A DNA stretch of 64,000 nucleotides from positions 186,001 through 250,000 of the forward strand of contig NZ_LQBN01000003.1 in the NCBI RefSeq assembly GCF_001507535.1, in the 5' to 3' direction. Positions within the stretch are counted from its first letter, which is position 1, and every line of letters starts with the position of its first letter. This document shows, one piece after another, positions 1 to 10,043 of the stretch. The notes beneath the pieces are model-generated. The model ran no database searches and was not told the DNA's origin. It saw nothing but the letters and a program-made list of their open reading frames with translations. The translations under genes were made by a program, and so were the position numbers. Origin of the DNA: Thiomicrospira sp. WB1 (lineage in GTDB: Bacteria > Pseudomonadota > Gammaproteobacteria > Thiomicrospirales > Thiomicrospiraceae).

Positions 1-53
1 GTGCTGACGAGACGGGTAACCGGGCCGACCCCTCGGTCTGAGGGCGGTGAGGC

Positions 54-1343
54 TCACTGTTTGTTCGAGCGCTTGGGCTTCTTTGTCGTCTTTTTCTTGC
101 CTGATCGGGCGCTCTGTTTCTTCTTTTTGGTTTTTTTGGGTCGGCGATCAATGTCTTTGCGGCTAAAACGCGCCTCTAGGCCCTCGATGGTGGCCGTGGG
201 CAGGGTTTGCTGCAGATGGTATTCGATACGCTGAAGGTTTGGGATGTCGTGGCGCTCGATCAGGCTGAAAGCCACCCCGGCTTGATGGCCGCGACCGGTG
301 CGCCCGATCCGGTGGATGTACTGATCGCCACGAAACGGCATGTCGGCGTTGACCACATGCGTGATGTTGTCAACATCCAGACCGCGGGCCGCCACGTCCG
401 TTGCGACTAATACCGGCGGTTGCCCCTGACGGAAGCGCTTGAGAATCTGCAGGCGCTTGGCCTGAATCATATCGCCGTGCAGGATCAGGCTGTCAATGCC
501 TTGTGAGGTCAACCAGGCCTGCTCTTCCATGGCGCGGTCTTTTTTGTTGTAAAAAACCAATGCTCGCTGGCAGGTGGGGTCCTGCAAAATCGCAAGTAGG
601 AGCTGACGTTTGTGTTCCCGGCTGTCGGCCAGATACAGCGTCTGTTGCACCTGTTGTGATTGTTGGTTGGGGGCATCCAGTTGCAGCACTTCGGGGGCAT
701 CCAGAACCTGTCGGGCAAAGTCCTTTAACCCTTTACCGCCTAAGGTGGCCGAAAAACAACCGGCCTGAAAATCACGGGGAATGGCTTCGAGCAGCGCCAG
801 CACATCCGGTCCCTGTCCCATGTCCAGCATGCGATCGGCTTCGTCAATGATCACCAGTTCCAGATCCGATAGGTCAATGAAGGCATCGGCCATCAGTTTG
901 AGCAGGCGACCGGGCGTGGCCACCAGAATGTCCAGCGGCTGCTTGAGCTGGGCCAGTTGCCGGTCAGCGGCCAGGCCACCTGTGATGACCATGGATGGGC
1001 ATTCCATAAAATGCCCGAGTTGCTTGACCACTTTATGGGTTTGAAATGCCAGTTCGCGGGTGGGGGCAAGGATCAGCACCCTCGGATGTCGGGACGGACG
1101 AGGGACGTCAAGCAATCGCTGCAGCGCCGGTAACACAAACGCGGCGGTTTTGCCGGTCCCGGTGGCAGCCCCGGCGAGCAGGTCACGTTCTTCGAGCAGG
1201 AGGGGGATGGCCGCTGCCTGAATCGGCGTCGGTCGGTGAAAATGCTGTGCGTTCAAGGCGGAGAGCAGGCAGGGGTCCAGTCCGAGGTCCTCGAAGTGTT
1301 CGTTATCCTTCGGGTCAGCACTCTGTGTTGTCAGGTCAGTCAT
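54..1343 (-). CDS. DEAD-box ATP-dependent RNA helicase
   Basis: ATP-driven RNA-unwinding enzyme of the cytoplasm, acting in ribosome assembly or RNA turnover. The 429-residue product shows the family motifs in order: Q-motif region (F17 to Q42), Walker A AATGTGKT (59-66), PTREL (94-98), TPGR, DEAD (167-170), SAT (198-200), ARGLD and HRIGRTGR. A very Lys/Arg-rich tail of about 30 residues follows, as in SrmB/RhlE-type helicases, and probably binds RNA. The start overlaps the 3' end of ppnN by 8 bases, so the two are likely cotranscribed. SrmB-like is the best guess, but RhlB/RhlE/SrmB cannot be separated by eye. Confidence 0.92.
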   Translation of the reverse strand: MTDLTTQSADPKDNEHFEDLGLDPCLLSALNAQHFHRPTPIQAAAIPLLLEERDLLAGAATGTGKTAAFVLPALQRLLDVPRPSRHPRVLILAPTRELAFQTHKVVKQLGHFMECPSMVITGGLAADRQLAQLKQPLDILVATPGRLLKLMADAFIDLSDLELVIIDEADRMLDMGQGPDVLALLEAIPRDFQAGCFSATLGGKGLKDFARQVLDAPEVLQLDAPNQQSQQVQQTLYLADSREHKRQLLLAILQDPTCQRALVFYNKKDRAMEEQAWLTSQGIDSLILHGDMIQAKRLQILKRFRQGQPPVLVATDVAARGLDVDNITHVVNADMPFRGDQYIHRIGRTGRGHQAGVAFSLIERHDIPNLQRIEYHLQQTLPTATIEGLEARFSRKDIDRRPKKTKKKKQSARSGKKKTTKKPKRSNKQ

Positions 1344-2742
1344 GATGGGTGTCCGTCGATGAGTCGGAGGGATCGGTCACAATATGATAGCAAGGCACGT
1401 AATTTTCTGCCCCCAGCTTCATGCGGCGCTGAGCTACAAACGAGCGCAAGAGTTTGTCCATGCGTTGCATGATCTCCGGGTCGCCCTGGATGCGAAAGGG
1501 ACCATGGGCTTCAATCTGGGCCATGCCTTCGCGTTTGACGTTGCCAGCAACGATGGCGGAAAAGACCTTGCGCAGTTGTGCGGCCAGTTCATGCTCGGGT
1601 TGGTTCTTATCGATGCACAGCTTTTCGATGTTTTCATGCGTGGGTTCGAACGGTTTTTGCCGGTCATAAGGAATGTGCAGATTCCAGTTGTAGTAGTAGG
1701 CATCCGATGTGGCTTCCCGGTAAGCTTTGACATGCGCCACGCCTTTTTTCAGAAACAGTGCGGTTTCAACCGGTTCGTCGATGAGGACCGTTAAGCGTTC
1801 CCGCGCACGCGGACCGAGCGTGAATTCGATGAATTCCAGAACGGCATCAAAATAATCCCGGCTCGACTCGGGTGCAGTCAGCACCACTGGAAAGGGAATG
1901 TTGTTGTTCTGCGGATGCAACAGCACGCTGAGCAGATAGAGAATTTCTTCCATGGTGCCAGCCCCACCGGGGAAAATAATGATGCCGTGTCCCAAGCGCA
2001 GGAAGGCTTCCAGGCGTTTTTCAATGTCGGGCAAGATGGCCAGCTGATTGACAATGGCATTGGGCGCTTCGGCTGCAATAATGCCGGGTTCGGTCAGGCC
2101 GATAAAACGCCCATCCTGATAACGCTGTTTGCCGTGACCGACCACCGCGCCTTTCATCGGGCCTTTCATCGCTCCCGGCCCACAGCCAGTGCAGATGTCA
2201 AGCTGGCGCAGTCCCAAGTGGTAGCCCACTTGTTTGGTGTATTTGTATTCGGTGCGGCTGATACTGTGCCCGCCCCAGCAGATCACCACGTTTGGCTCGC
2301 GGTTGGGTTGCATCAGCTCGGCATTGCGTGCCAGATGAAACACAGCATTGGTGATGCCGAATGAATCGTTGAGGTCAAACTCATCGTTATCAACGATTTC
2401 GTTTTTGGCATAGATCAGGTCGCGGATCACCGCGGTCAGATGCTCCTGCAGACCGACGATCATGTCGTCTTCGAGAAAGGCGTTTTCGGGCGCATTTTCG
2501 ATCTCAATTTGCAGGCCTCGGCCCTTGACCTGTACTCGGATCTGAAAGTCCGGGTGGGCTTCGATCAGGGCCAGCCCATTGTCATCGACCATGCCGGTAT
2601 TCAGTACGGCCAGGGCACACTGGCGAAACAGGTCGTTGAGCCCTTCCTGTGTCTGGTCGCAAAGTTGTTTGGCTTCTTTGTAGGAGAGCACTTGCAGCGA
2701 TCCGGCCGGACGGAAAGAGGTGCGATGCGAAGGAGATGTCAT
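1336..2742 (-). CDS. ppnN: Nucleotide 5'-monophosphate nucleosidase PpnN (LOG family)
   Basis: Cleaves purine nucleoside monophosphates to base and ribose 5-phosphate; the E. coli homologue YgdH/PpnN is controlled by (p)ppGpp. The 468 residues match the family length (about 454). The signature PGGAGTMEE lies near residues 257-265, and an upstream GCGPGAMKG loop is present. The N-terminal extension and C-terminal region both look like the PpnN type rather than the short LOG proteins. It precedes and overlaps the helicase gene. Function is taken from family membership. Confidence 0.88.
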   Translation of the reverse strand: MTSPSHRTSFRPAGSLQVLSYKEAKQLCDQTQEGLNDLFRQCALAVLNTGMVDDNGLALIEAHPDFQIRVQVKGRGLQIEIENAPENAFLEDDMIVGLQEHLTAVIRDLIYAKNEIVDNDEFDLNDSFGITNAVFHLARNAELMQPNREPNVVICWGGHSISRTEYKYTKQVGYHLGLRQLDICTGCGPGAMKGPMKGAVVGHGKQRYQDGRFIGLTEPGIIAAEAPNAIVNQLAILPDIEKRLEAFLRLGHGIIIFPGGAGTMEEILYLLSVLLHPQNNNIPFPVVLTAPESSRDYFDAVLEFIEFTLGPRARERLTVLIDEPVETALFLKKGVAHVKAYREATSDAYYYNWNLHIPYDRQKPFEPTHENIEKLCIDKNQPEHELAAQLRKVFSAIVAGNVKREGMAQIEAHGPFRIQGDPEIMQRMDKLLRSFVAQRRMKLGAENYVPCYHIVTDPSDSSTDTHHD

Positions 2743-2816
2743 AATGGTCGGTCAATGCCTTGATGGTTGATTGAGATGTATAATGGGGCGTATTTTACAC
2801 AATCAGAGTTAGCCTT

Positions 2817-3920
2817 ATGCGATCGAATGCCCCTTATGAAGATGGTTTTTTAATGCTGCTGCTGCTGGTGGCCGTTGTCGGTTTATTCTGGCTGTTTGGT
2901 CCGTTTCTCGAAGCGCTGTTCTTTGCAGTGATTCTGGCCACGGCGACCTATGTTTATTATCACAAACTCTTGGGGCGTGTGAAGGGGCGCAAGGACGTGG
3001 CCGCCGGGTTGATGAGCGCGTTAGTGTTTGGTGTGGTCATTGCACCGGTGACGTATCTCCTGTTCGAAGTCGGGTTGCAGGTTGGTCAGATTTTCGGTCA
3101 GGCACAGACCTGGTTGGCTGAGCAAAATGCGGAAAGCTTTGCCCGAATGTCTAAAAACCTGATTGAAGCACTGCCATTTCCTGAAAGCACGCAAATGCAA
3201 GTGGCGCAACAGTTGGAACAAAATGCCGACAGCATCATTGCGTTTGCCAAGAATACCGCGGTGTTTCTGGTACAGGGGGTGTTTGGCAGTACCACCTCGT
3301 TTTTGACGTTTTTGCTGTTGGCGGTGTTTGCGCTGTATTTTTTCTATCGGGATGGCGACAAGATTGCGCATCACTTGAAAGTGCTCTCGCCCCTGGAAAA
3401 TTATTATGATCACATGATCATGAACCGCTTTTCCAACTTATCGACCATTCTGTTGCTGTCGGTGCTGGGCATTGCGTTGATGCAGGGGGTGGTGTTCGCG
3501 ATTTTGGCCTGGTCTTTAGGCTTGCCGGGACTGTTTATCGGGACGGCCATTGCCATCACCTCGTTTATCCCTATTGTGGGCGCAGCCCTGGTCTGGATTC
3601 CGCTGACGATCATCCTGGCGGCACAGGGAGCGTATGTCAGCGCCGGGCTGGTGGTGTTTGTGGGGGCGTTCGTCAACGGCTTTTTAATTGATAATCTGGC
3701 CCGTCCTTTGTTGATTCAAAAAATTGCCCGATCGATCGGCGGGGATGCGGATGACCTGGCGGTGGCCAATCATACCTTGATTACGGTGCTGTCTACCTTT
3801 GCCGGGCTAATCCATTTTGGGATGATCGGGTTGTTTTTCGGGCCAGTGATCGCGGCGATGGCGATCACGGTGTTTGACGTGTACGAGCACAAAAGTGGCG
3901 ACTGGCTGGATCGAACCTGA
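2817..3920 (+). CDS. AI-2E family transporter (PerM/YdiK-like membrane protein)
   Basis: Inner-membrane protein of 367 residues with seven to eight hydrophobic segments: a pair at the N-terminus (about 12-50), one near 65-85, then a cluster from about 155 to 355. A long soluble stretch near 90-150 separates the first and second groups, the topology of the AI-2E/PerM family. Family members have been linked to autoinducer-2 export and to Na+/H+ exchange, so the substrate here is open. It is divergent from ppnN across 74 bases. The ATG follows a short AT-rich leader with a weak ribosome site. Confidence 0.8.
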   Translation: MRSNAPYEDGFLMLLLLVAVVGLFWLFGPFLEALFFAVILATATYVYYHKLLGRVKGRKDVAAGLMSALVFGVVIAPVTYLLFEVGLQVGQIFGQAQTWLAEQNAESFARMSKNLIEALPFPESTQMQVAQQLEQNADSIIAFAKNTAVFLVQGVFGSTTSFLTFLLLAVFALYFFYRDGDKIAHHLKVLSPLENYYDHMIMNRFSNLSTILLLSVLGIALMQGVVFAILAWSLGLPGLFIGTAIAITSFIPIVGAALVWIPLTIILAAQGAYVSAGLVVFVGAFVNGFLIDNLARPLLIQKIARSIGGDADDLAVANHTLITVLSTFAGLIHFGMIGLFFGPVIAAMAITVFDVYEHKSGDWLDRT

Positions 3921-4052
3921 ACGCGGGCATTGATTCATTTGATGAATTGTATAAAAAAGTTTGAGTGATGCACAAAAACAACCTGCCTTAATCCGCGGTT
4001 GTTCCATGTTAGGATTGGTTTGTAAAAACTCGTATCAAACACGGAGGCATCG

Positions 4053-5156
4053 ATGAAACAGACAATGCGAATGGGAGCGCTGGTGGCGGCCATGATGGCC
4101 AGTTCCATGCAAGTGTCCGCCGCTGAAGATCCTTATGTGCAGGGCTTTAAAGCCTACGCCAATGAGTTGAAATCGCACGGTAGCTCCCACCTTGCGCCAG
4201 CGACTCAGGGGTATGCTCAGGATGTCAAAACCACGCTCAAAAAGGCGGGGTACATCGGGCCGGAACTGCCGTTGCCTCAGGCGGTTCAGGTCACCGATGG
4301 CGTCTATACCATCGTCGGTTCCCAAATCTGGCACAACCCTTCCAATTTCGGTTTGAACAACAACATTTCATTCATTGTGTTTGACGATGGCGTGTTTGTA
4401 TTCAATGCCGGTGCCAACACCGCGATTGCCTACAGTGTGCACCGACAGATTCAGCGCATCACGTCGAAGCCGGTCAAATGGGTGGCGGTGGAAAACAACC
4501 AGGGGCATGCGTACTTAGGGGCCAGCTACTGGGTGGATGTGGGTGTGAAAAATCTCTATTCCAGTGACATGGCCAATTTTCAGTTTGACCAGGCCTTTAA
4601 TGCGATCAAAGCCGAGTGGGCGATGCGGGTTGGCACCGCGATCACCGAACCGTCGCGTAATGTCAGTGGTCAATTTACGACGTTTGAAAGCCGTTTGAGC
4701 ATTGATGTGGGCGGGGGCGAAACGGTTGAGCTGATTGACTTCGGTCCCGGTCATACACCGGCTTCCACCAGCGCTTACGTGCCTTCGCGCAAGGTGTTGC
4801 TGACCGGGGATCTGGGCTTTAACGAGCGTATGCCGGTGATGTTCCCCTATACCAACAGTGCTGATTGGGTCACGTCCTTTAAGCGGATGCTGGATGAAAT
4901 TCCGGGCGATGCGCATGTGATTCCGGGGCATGGTACGCCGACAGATATGGAAACCGTGACCACACAGACACTGGATTATTTTGTCTACCTGCGCAATCAG
5001 GTCAAAAAAGTGATTGATCAGGGAGGCAACGAGGACGATGCCGAGCAGATCGATCAGTCCATGTACGAAGATCGGCCTGTGTTTGATCAGGCGGCCAAAA
5101 ACAACGCCCGTCGAATCTATCGTGAGATGACCGGTGGTGATTTCGACAGCTTTTAG
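4053..5156 (+). CDS. Periplasmic metallo-beta-lactamase-fold protein with a degenerate metal motif
   Basis: The 367-residue product begins with a clear signal peptide (MKQTMRMGALVAAMMASSMQ, cleavage near VSAA-ED), so it should be periplasmic. MBL-fold landmarks are present: GPGHTPAST with its His, LTGDLGF with its Asp, and IPGHGTP with its His. The usual first zinc motif HxHxDH is replaced by NNQGHAYLG, so most zinc ligands at that position are missing. A related protein with a comparable change is encoded at 13008-13943. It may be a catalytically altered or non-hydrolytic relative; substrate unknown. The gene is monocistronic, with an AT-rich upstream region, a gagg-like ribosome site and a strong terminator behind it. 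Confidence 0.8.
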   Translation: MKQTMRMGALVAAMMASSMQVSAAEDPYVQGFKAYANELKSHGSSHLAPATQGYAQDVKTTLKKAGYIGPELPLPQAVQVTDGVYTIVGSQIWHNPSNFGLNNNISFIVFDDGVFVFNAGANTAIAYSVHRQIQRITSKPVKWVAVENNQGHAYLGASYWVDVGVKNLYSSDMANFQFDQAFNAIKAEWAMRVGTAITEPSRNVSGQFTTFESRLSIDVGGGETVELIDFGPGHTPASTSAYVPSRKVLLTGDLGFNERMPVMFPYTNSADWVTSFKRMLDEIPGDAHVIPGHGTPTDMETVTTQTLDYFVYLRNQVKKVIDQGGNEDDAEQIDQSMYEDRPVFDQAAKNNARRIYREMTGGDFDSF

Positions 5157-5191
5157 TGTCGCGGCTTCTTACTAGGCCAAGCGTTCATAAG

Positions 5192-5225
5192 CGCCGTGCC
5201 GGGTTTCCGGCGCGGCGTTTTTTTT
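5192..5225 (+). terminator. Rho-independent terminator after the MBL gene
   Basis: Stem cgccgtgccgg / ccggcgcggcg (11 pairs, one G-T) with a GTTT loop, followed by eight or more T. It ends the plus-strand MBL gene and separates it from convergent leuA. Confidence 0.88.
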
Positions 5226-5238
5226 GCGGATGGGCGGG

Positions 5239-6897
5239 TTAATCGGTGCTGGCGTCGACCGCTTTTAATGTGGCGGCGATCATGGCACTGACCGTGTCTT
5301 CGGCAGTGGCAATGCCGATGCGGTTCTCCTGGTTGACCTGAACATAAACATAGGCGATGGCCTGCGCCCGTTTGCCGGCCAGCGGGGAATCCGTGCTGTG
5401 AAGCGCATGTTCGTGGTAGTCGATGATGTCGATCGCCTGGCCCGTGGTGGCTTGCCAGGCCTCACACAGAGCACTGAGCGTTCCCTCTCCCTGCCCTTTG
5501 AAATCACGGCCTTTCCAGCGCACTCGCAACGAGTCGCTGGTGGCTTCGCGTTCAATCTGGTAATCCAGGCGCTCATTGATGGGCTCGGACGGGACAAGTT
5601 GGTAATGGCGTTCAAACGCCTGATGCAGTTGCGCGTGTGAAACCACGCCGCCTCCGGACTCGGCCAGCTGTTGTGCCACGGGCGCAAAATCCTGCTGCAC
5701 CCATTTGGGCAGATTGAGACCATAGTGCTGCGTTAACAGAAATGCGGCGCCGGCTTTTCCCGATTGGCTGTTGACGCGAATGATGGCTTCGTAGTCACGT
5801 CCCAGGTCCTGAGGGTCGATTGGCAGATACGCCACCTGCCAGGGTTCATCCAGCTGCTGGTGTAGCAGGCATTTGCGAATCGCATCCTGATGGCTGCCGG
5901 AGTAGGCCGTATACACCGCCTCACCCACCCAGGGATGGCGCAGATGGGTGGGGATTTTGGTGACGTCTTCGAGCACCGGGACCCAATCGTCCGGACGCGA
6001 CAGATCCAGCTCGGGGTCAATGCCCTCGCTGTAGAGGTTCATGGCCAGGGTGACGATGTCCATATTGCCGGTGCGTTCACCATTGCCGAGCAAGGTGCCT
6101 TCGACCCGGTCGGCCCCGGCCAGTATCGCCAGTTCGGCCGCTGCCACGGCGCAGCCGCGATCATTGTGAGTGTGCACGGAAATAATCGCGCTCTCACGGT
6201 TGGGCAGATGACGGATAAAATATTCGATCTGATCGGCAAAACGGTTGGGCGAGGTGCTCTCCACCGTGGCCGGCAAATTGAGAATGCAGCGTTGCTCGGG
6301 CGTGGGTTGCCACACGGCCATCACGGCGGTGCAGACCTCAAGCGCATAATCGGTTTCGGTCTGTGAAAAGCTTTCGGGTGAATACTGGAACGTCCAGTCG
6401 GTATCGGGGTACAGTGCACCATAGTGCTTGACCCATTCCGCGCCCTGAACCGCCATGTCCAGAATTTCCTGTTGAGATTTTTCAAACACCCGTTCACGCT
6501 GCACCGTGGACGTGGTGTTGTACACATGCACCACGGCTCGTTTGACCCCTCGCAACGCTTCGAAGGTTTTTTGGATGAGGTGTTCGCGTGCCTGCACCAG
6601 CACTTGTACGTTCACATCATCAGGAATCAGGCCGTCATCAATCAGACGACGGGTGAATTCAAACTCGGGCTGACTGGCCGAGGGAAATCCGATTTCAATG
6701 GTTTTAAAGCCCATGTCGACCAGCACTTGCCATAACTGCAGTTTCTGGTCCACACTCATCGGGGTGGCCAAGGCCTGATTGCCATCGCGCAAATCAACAC
6801 TGGCCCAGATCGGCGCTCGGGTTAAGCGCTGATTCGGCCACTGGCGATCGGGTAAATCGGGCGTGGCCGTGGGACGGTATTTGCTCGGGTTCATCAT
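5239..6897 (-). CDS. leuA: 2-isopropylmalate synthase
   Basis: First committed enzyme of leucine synthesis: condenses acetyl-CoA with 2-oxoisovalerate. The 552-residue protein has the DLRDGNQA motif near residues 36-43, HxHxDRG-like residues (HTHNDRG) of the TIM-barrel metal site, GNGERTGN, and a C-terminal allosteric domain, matching the roughly 550-residue LeuA class. Two ATG codons lie together at the start (MMNP); a GAGG ribosome site precedes them. It stands alone and is divergent from an Lrp-type regulator that is a likely controller. A 28-base palindrome lies between the two genes. Confidence 0.95.
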   Translation of the reverse strand: MMNPSKYRPTATPDLPDRQWPNQRLTRAPIWASVDLRDGNQALATPMSVDQKLQLWQVLVDMGFKTIEIGFPSASQPEFEFTRRLIDDGLIPDDVNVQVLVQAREHLIQKTFEALRGVKRAVVHVYNTTSTVQRERVFEKSQQEILDMAVQGAEWVKHYGALYPDTDWTFQYSPESFSQTETDYALEVCTAVMAVWQPTPEQRCILNLPATVESTSPNRFADQIEYFIRHLPNRESAIISVHTHNDRGCAVAAAELAILAGADRVEGTLLGNGERTGNMDIVTLAMNLYSEGIDPELDLSRPDDWVPVLEDVTKIPTHLRHPWVGEAVYTAYSGSHQDAIRKCLLHQQLDEPWQVAYLPIDPQDLGRDYEAIIRVNSQSGKAGAAFLLTQHYGLNLPKWVQQDFAPVAQQLAESGGGVVSHAQLHQAFERHYQLVPSEPINERLDYQIEREATSDSLRVRWKGRDFKGQGEGTLSALCEAWQATTGQAIDIIDYHEHALHSTDSPLAGKRAQAIAYVYVQVNQENRIGIATAEDTVSAMIAATLKAVDASTD

Positions 6898-6970
6898 GGC
6901 TTACCTCAAAGGCTGTTCAGCTCGGTTTGAATTAGGCACAGTGTAGCGGTTTGTGGGCGCAATCCGATTG

Positions 6971-6998
6971 CAAAAACCACCAGGCCTGGTGGTTTTTG
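6971..6998. repeat. 28-base perfect palindrome centred on ACCAGGCCTGGT, leuA/lrp intergenic
   Basis: Every base from 6971 to 6998 pairs with its mirror position, with no spacer. The core is the window-wide repeat ACCAGGCCTGGT, flanked by runs of A and T. It lies between divergent leuA and the Lrp-type gene, where it could act as an operator, but the same core occurs in unrelated places. Confidence 0.9.
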
Positions 6999-7065
6999 TG
7001 GTTGAATATTGCTTTTATTAGCTATTTATTAAAATAACCTGCTTAAAAATAAAGGAAGAGGTGTT

Positions 7066-7563
7066 GTGTCTGCAAAAAAAGAAGCTGATCCCATTCAGTT
7101 GGACCGCTATGACCGTGCTCTGTTGAGTGCGTTGCAAATCAATGCACGCCTGAGCAATCAGGAGCTGGCCGATCAGATTGGTTTGTCGCCGTCAGCGTGC
7201 CTGCGGCGTTTCAAGGCGCTGGAAACCTCCGGTCTGATTTTGGGGTATCGCACCTTGCTGGATGCCAAGCGGCTGGGGTTGGATTTAATGGCCCTGATTC
7301 ACATTGCCATGGATCGGCACACACCGGAACGCTTCGATGGGTTTGAGCAGGCCGTCAAAGCCTTACCGCAGGTGGTGGAGTGTTTGCTGGTCACCGGCCA
7401 GAACGCCGATTATCAGCTGAAAGTGGTTGTCGCGGACCTGGAAGCCTATCAAACGCTGCTACTGGAACACATTACCCAGATTCCCGGGGTCAGCGGGGTG
7501 CACACCAGTTTTGTCCTGCGCAAGGTCGTGGAAAAAACGGCGTTGCCGATGGAGGGCGTTTAA
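7066..7563 (+). CDS. Lrp/AsnC family transcriptional regulator
   Basis: Amino-acid-responsive DNA-binding protein of 165 residues. The N-terminal helix-turn-helix (LDRYDRALLSALQ ... SNQELADQIGLSPSACLRRF) and C-terminal RAM/ligand-binding domain (VVECLLVTGQNADYQLKVVV) are both evident. Start is GTG at 7066, preceded by a GGAAGAGG ribosome site. Its divergent neighbour is leuA, so control of leucine synthesis in response to leucine is a natural inference. Members of the family often repress their own promoter. Confidence 0.92.
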   Translation: MSAKKEADPIQLDRYDRALLSALQINARLSNQELADQIGLSPSACLRRFKALETSGLILGYRTLLDAKRLGLDLMALIHIAMDRHTPERFDGFEQAVKALPQVVECLLVTGQNADYQLKVVVADLEAYQTLLLEHITQIPGVSGVHTSFVLRKVVEKTALPMEGV

Positions 7564-7585
7564 AAGAAAGTGTTTAAGCGAAGTC

Positions 7586-8449
7586 TCAGCGTTCAAAGTG
7601 AGTCATAGTGCGCTCGACTTCACGGTAATGTTGCCCTTGATAGGGTCGGTAGCCTTGGGGGCTGAATAAAGACAGCGTTAATTCCTGTTCAAAGGTCGGG
7701 TTGAGCAGGGCAATTTGTAGCCTTTCCGTCAATGCATCCGGCAAATGGTGGTTGGCTGCTAACACAATGGGCGCAAGGGGTTTTGTGCTGTGAATGATTC
7801 TTAACGGATGCCCCTGTGAAATCATGCGCCGGGCGATGCCTTCTGTGGTCGCCGCCGCATCAAAATGGCGATAGACCACCGACATGACCGCACGATGATG
7901 GCGTTGTAGAAAACTATACAGAGATAAATCCGCTAATTGCATGCCAGCTTGGTTTAATGCTTCTCGAGCAGCAAAATGCCCAGCGTAGGAAAAGTAGGCT
8001 CCCAAGGCCAGACGTTTGTGCCGCAATTGTGACATCGTTTGAATGTCCGACTGTTCATGCACCACCACCACCCCGCGATAGGGCGGTTCGGTGACAATCG
8101 GCTTGAGTGGTCGCTGGGCCCGTTTTTGAATTTTTTGGGTTTTGACGTAAATGGTCGGTCCCATATAGACCAGATCGGCTTTGTTGCTGAGCACTTTTTG
8201 AATCTGGTCTTCATAGCTGGTCGCGATATAGAGCTTGACCGGGCGTTTAAGGACGTCGGAAAGATAGTCTTGCAGAGGGGCAAAATGCTGCTGCACACTG
8301 GAGGGCAGATCATACGGTTGGACCGCCAGTATCAGCGGATCAACTTGATTTGATTCGACCACCTTGTCCGGCTGGTCGGGACGCTCGCAGCCGCTGAGCA
8401 CTATCCAGCCAAACAGACCGGCCAGTAGCATTCGCTTGATTGGGCGCAC
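7586..8449 (-). CDS. PhnD-like phosphate/phosphonate ABC substrate-binding lipoprotein
   Basis: Likely periplasmic binding protein of the PhnD (Phosphonate-bd) family, about 287 residues. GTG at 8449 is preferred because an AGGAG site lies 7 bases upstream and it gives a short lipoprotein signal with lipobox LSGC. Later landmarks include DLVYMGPTIYVKTQ, YFSYAGHFAARE and FDAAATTEGIARRM, which fit the family. No ABC ATPase or permease lies next to it. Divergent neighbour is a porin, then a kinase/sigma-54 regulator pair, so it may serve as a sensor accessory instead of a transporter part. Ligand unknown. Confidence 0.78.
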   Translation of the reverse strand: MRPIKRMLLAGLFGWIVLSGCERPDQPDKVVESNQVDPLILAVQPYDLPSSVQQHFAPLQDYLSDVLKRPVKLYIATSYEDQIQKVLSNKADLVYMGPTIYVKTQKIQKRAQRPLKPIVTEPPYRGVVVVHEQSDIQTMSQLRHKRLALGAYFSYAGHFAAREALNQAGMQLADLSLYSFLQRHHRAVMSVVYRHFDAAATTEGIARRMISQGHPLRIIHSTKPLAPIVLAANHHLPDALTERLQIALLNPTFEQELTLSLFSPQGYRPYQGQHYREVERTMTHFER

Positions 8450-8724
8450 ACCTTCTCTCCTGCCATAAAAGAGGATCATTTTAGTGCTTTCTGGCCAAGC
8501 GTGGATAAAATCCAGTACTAAAATGGTTAAAAACACTTATATCATAAAGTTCTGAAATGCATTGCAGATTGCAAGGCGTTCGCAGTCTGCAAGAGCAGGT
8601 TTTTTCTAAATACCTTTTAAAACAATATCTTAGGGTTTGGCACGTTTATTCCTCTCTGTGGTTGGTCTTGTGGTGCGCTCAGCGTGACCGCGAAACGAAA
8701 ACAAAGAGGATAAGAGGAAACCTT

Positions 8725-9840
8725 ATGAAACACACCTTTGCAAAACTGACCCCCGTAGCACTTGCTTGTGGCCTGGCAATGAACCCTGTGATGGCCGAAG
8801 ACAAACTGTCTGTTCACGGTCAAATCAATGTGTCTGCCGATATGGTCGATATCACCCCTCTGGCAGGAAAGAATAATGTTTTGGGGCGTATGCAGGGCAC
8901 AGAACTCAGCAGTAATGCCTCGCGTTTTGGGTTTTCCGGCTCGCTTGACACCACGCTTGAAAACACAAAGCTGATTTATAAGGCGGATGTTCAGTACACG
9001 GCTGTTGGCAATAACTCGGATGGCGCTGGTGAAGGCGATACTGGCGATGGTGCATTGTACATGCGTGATGCCTATGCAGGCCTAAAACACAAAGATCTGG
9101 GGCGAGTGCGAATGGGGCGTTTTACCGTGGGGTATAAGTCCAGCTATACCAAGATCGATCCCTGGACGGATCACATTCTACAAGCGCGTGACAAAGGCCA
9201 GCAGGGCGCATCCAACCTGAACTCCAACTACTTTAACTATGCCGTGGATTACACCTCGCCTAAGATGAATGGCTTTCAGGTGAATGCGCACTACTCGGTT
9301 TTGGCTGATGAAAACATGGACAGTCTGCATAATTCCGGCAAATTGAAGGATATGGCAGGTGGTAGCGCGCATGGTTTTGGTGTGAAGTATTTTAATGGCG
9401 GGCTTCGTCTCACAGCAGATACGCTTACCATAGACAGTGAAAATGACCTGGGTGTGACAGGCGGAGCGGGTGTCAATAATGGCAAGGCTAAAAACGGCAC
9501 TGCAAACAAAGTGTCTGCACGTTATAAATTCAAGTCAACCGGTACCTCTATTGCGGGGATGTATGAAGATGTCACTGACCTCAATCTGGGGGAGAACATG
9601 TTTGCTGTGGTTACGCAGAAAGTCGGTAAATATGGTTTGTTGACTGCCAGTATTGGCACGAACAAGGCGAGTGATGACAATGCCTACAGTCAGGATGATG
9701 ACTCTCTACATTATGCGCTAGGTGCCAAGTATAAGTTGACGGATAAGTCAGCATTGATTGCAGGCTGGAATCAATATGAACGAGGTGATGCTGAAGCCAT
9801 GGCGTTCACCGTGGGGATTGACGCCAAATTTGGTTATTAA
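8725..9840 (+). CDS. Gram-negative outer-membrane porin
   Basis: General diffusion porin of 371 residues. ATG 8725 follows an AAGAGGAAA ribosome site and starts a signal peptide ending near VMAEDK. The mature part opens with KLSVHGQINVSADMV, contains YMRDAYAGLKHKDLGRVRMG (constriction loop region of the Porin_4 type) and ends in an aromatic residue after alternating beta-strand patterns (GIDAKFGY). Gly/Asn/Asp-rich loops are frequent. A 275-base region shared with the divergent PhnD-like gene holds its promoter. Terminator-like hairpins follow. Confidence 0.88.
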   Translation: MKHTFAKLTPVALACGLAMNPVMAEDKLSVHGQINVSADMVDITPLAGKNNVLGRMQGTELSSNASRFGFSGSLDTTLENTKLIYKADVQYTAVGNNSDGAGEGDTGDGALYMRDAYAGLKHKDLGRVRMGRFTVGYKSSYTKIDPWTDHILQARDKGQQGASNLNSNYFNYAVDYTSPKMNGFQVNAHYSVLADENMDSLHNSGKLKDMAGGSAHGFGVKYFNGGLRLTADTLTIDSENDLGVTGGAGVNNGKAKNGTANKVSARYKFKSTGTSIAGMYEDVTDLNLGENMFAVVTQKVGKYGLLTASIGTNKASDDNAYSQDDDSLHYALGAKYKLTDKSALIAGWNQYERGDAEAMAFTVGIDAKFGY

Positions 9841-9918
9841 TCCGAAAGTTTGACTCAAAGCGCCGTTGTTGTGAGCGGCGCTGACATGTATTCGTTCTCT
9901 ATATCGTTGTAAACTTTG

Positions 9919-9949
9919 AAAGCCAGTCTTGCACTGGCTTTTTTTTTTT
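9919..9949 (+). terminator. Terminator after the porin
   Basis: Stem aaagccagt / actggcttt with a short loop, followed by about ten T. A second hairpin (agcgccg / cggcgct) near 9859-9882 lacks a T run. Confidence 0.85.
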
Positions 9950-10043
9950 GACCGAATCCCTGTTGAGGTCTATTCTAAAGTTCGCTTGCTTTTGAGTGCG
10001 CTTTGGAATACGCCGACTGACTGACGGATAAGGGGAAGACAAC

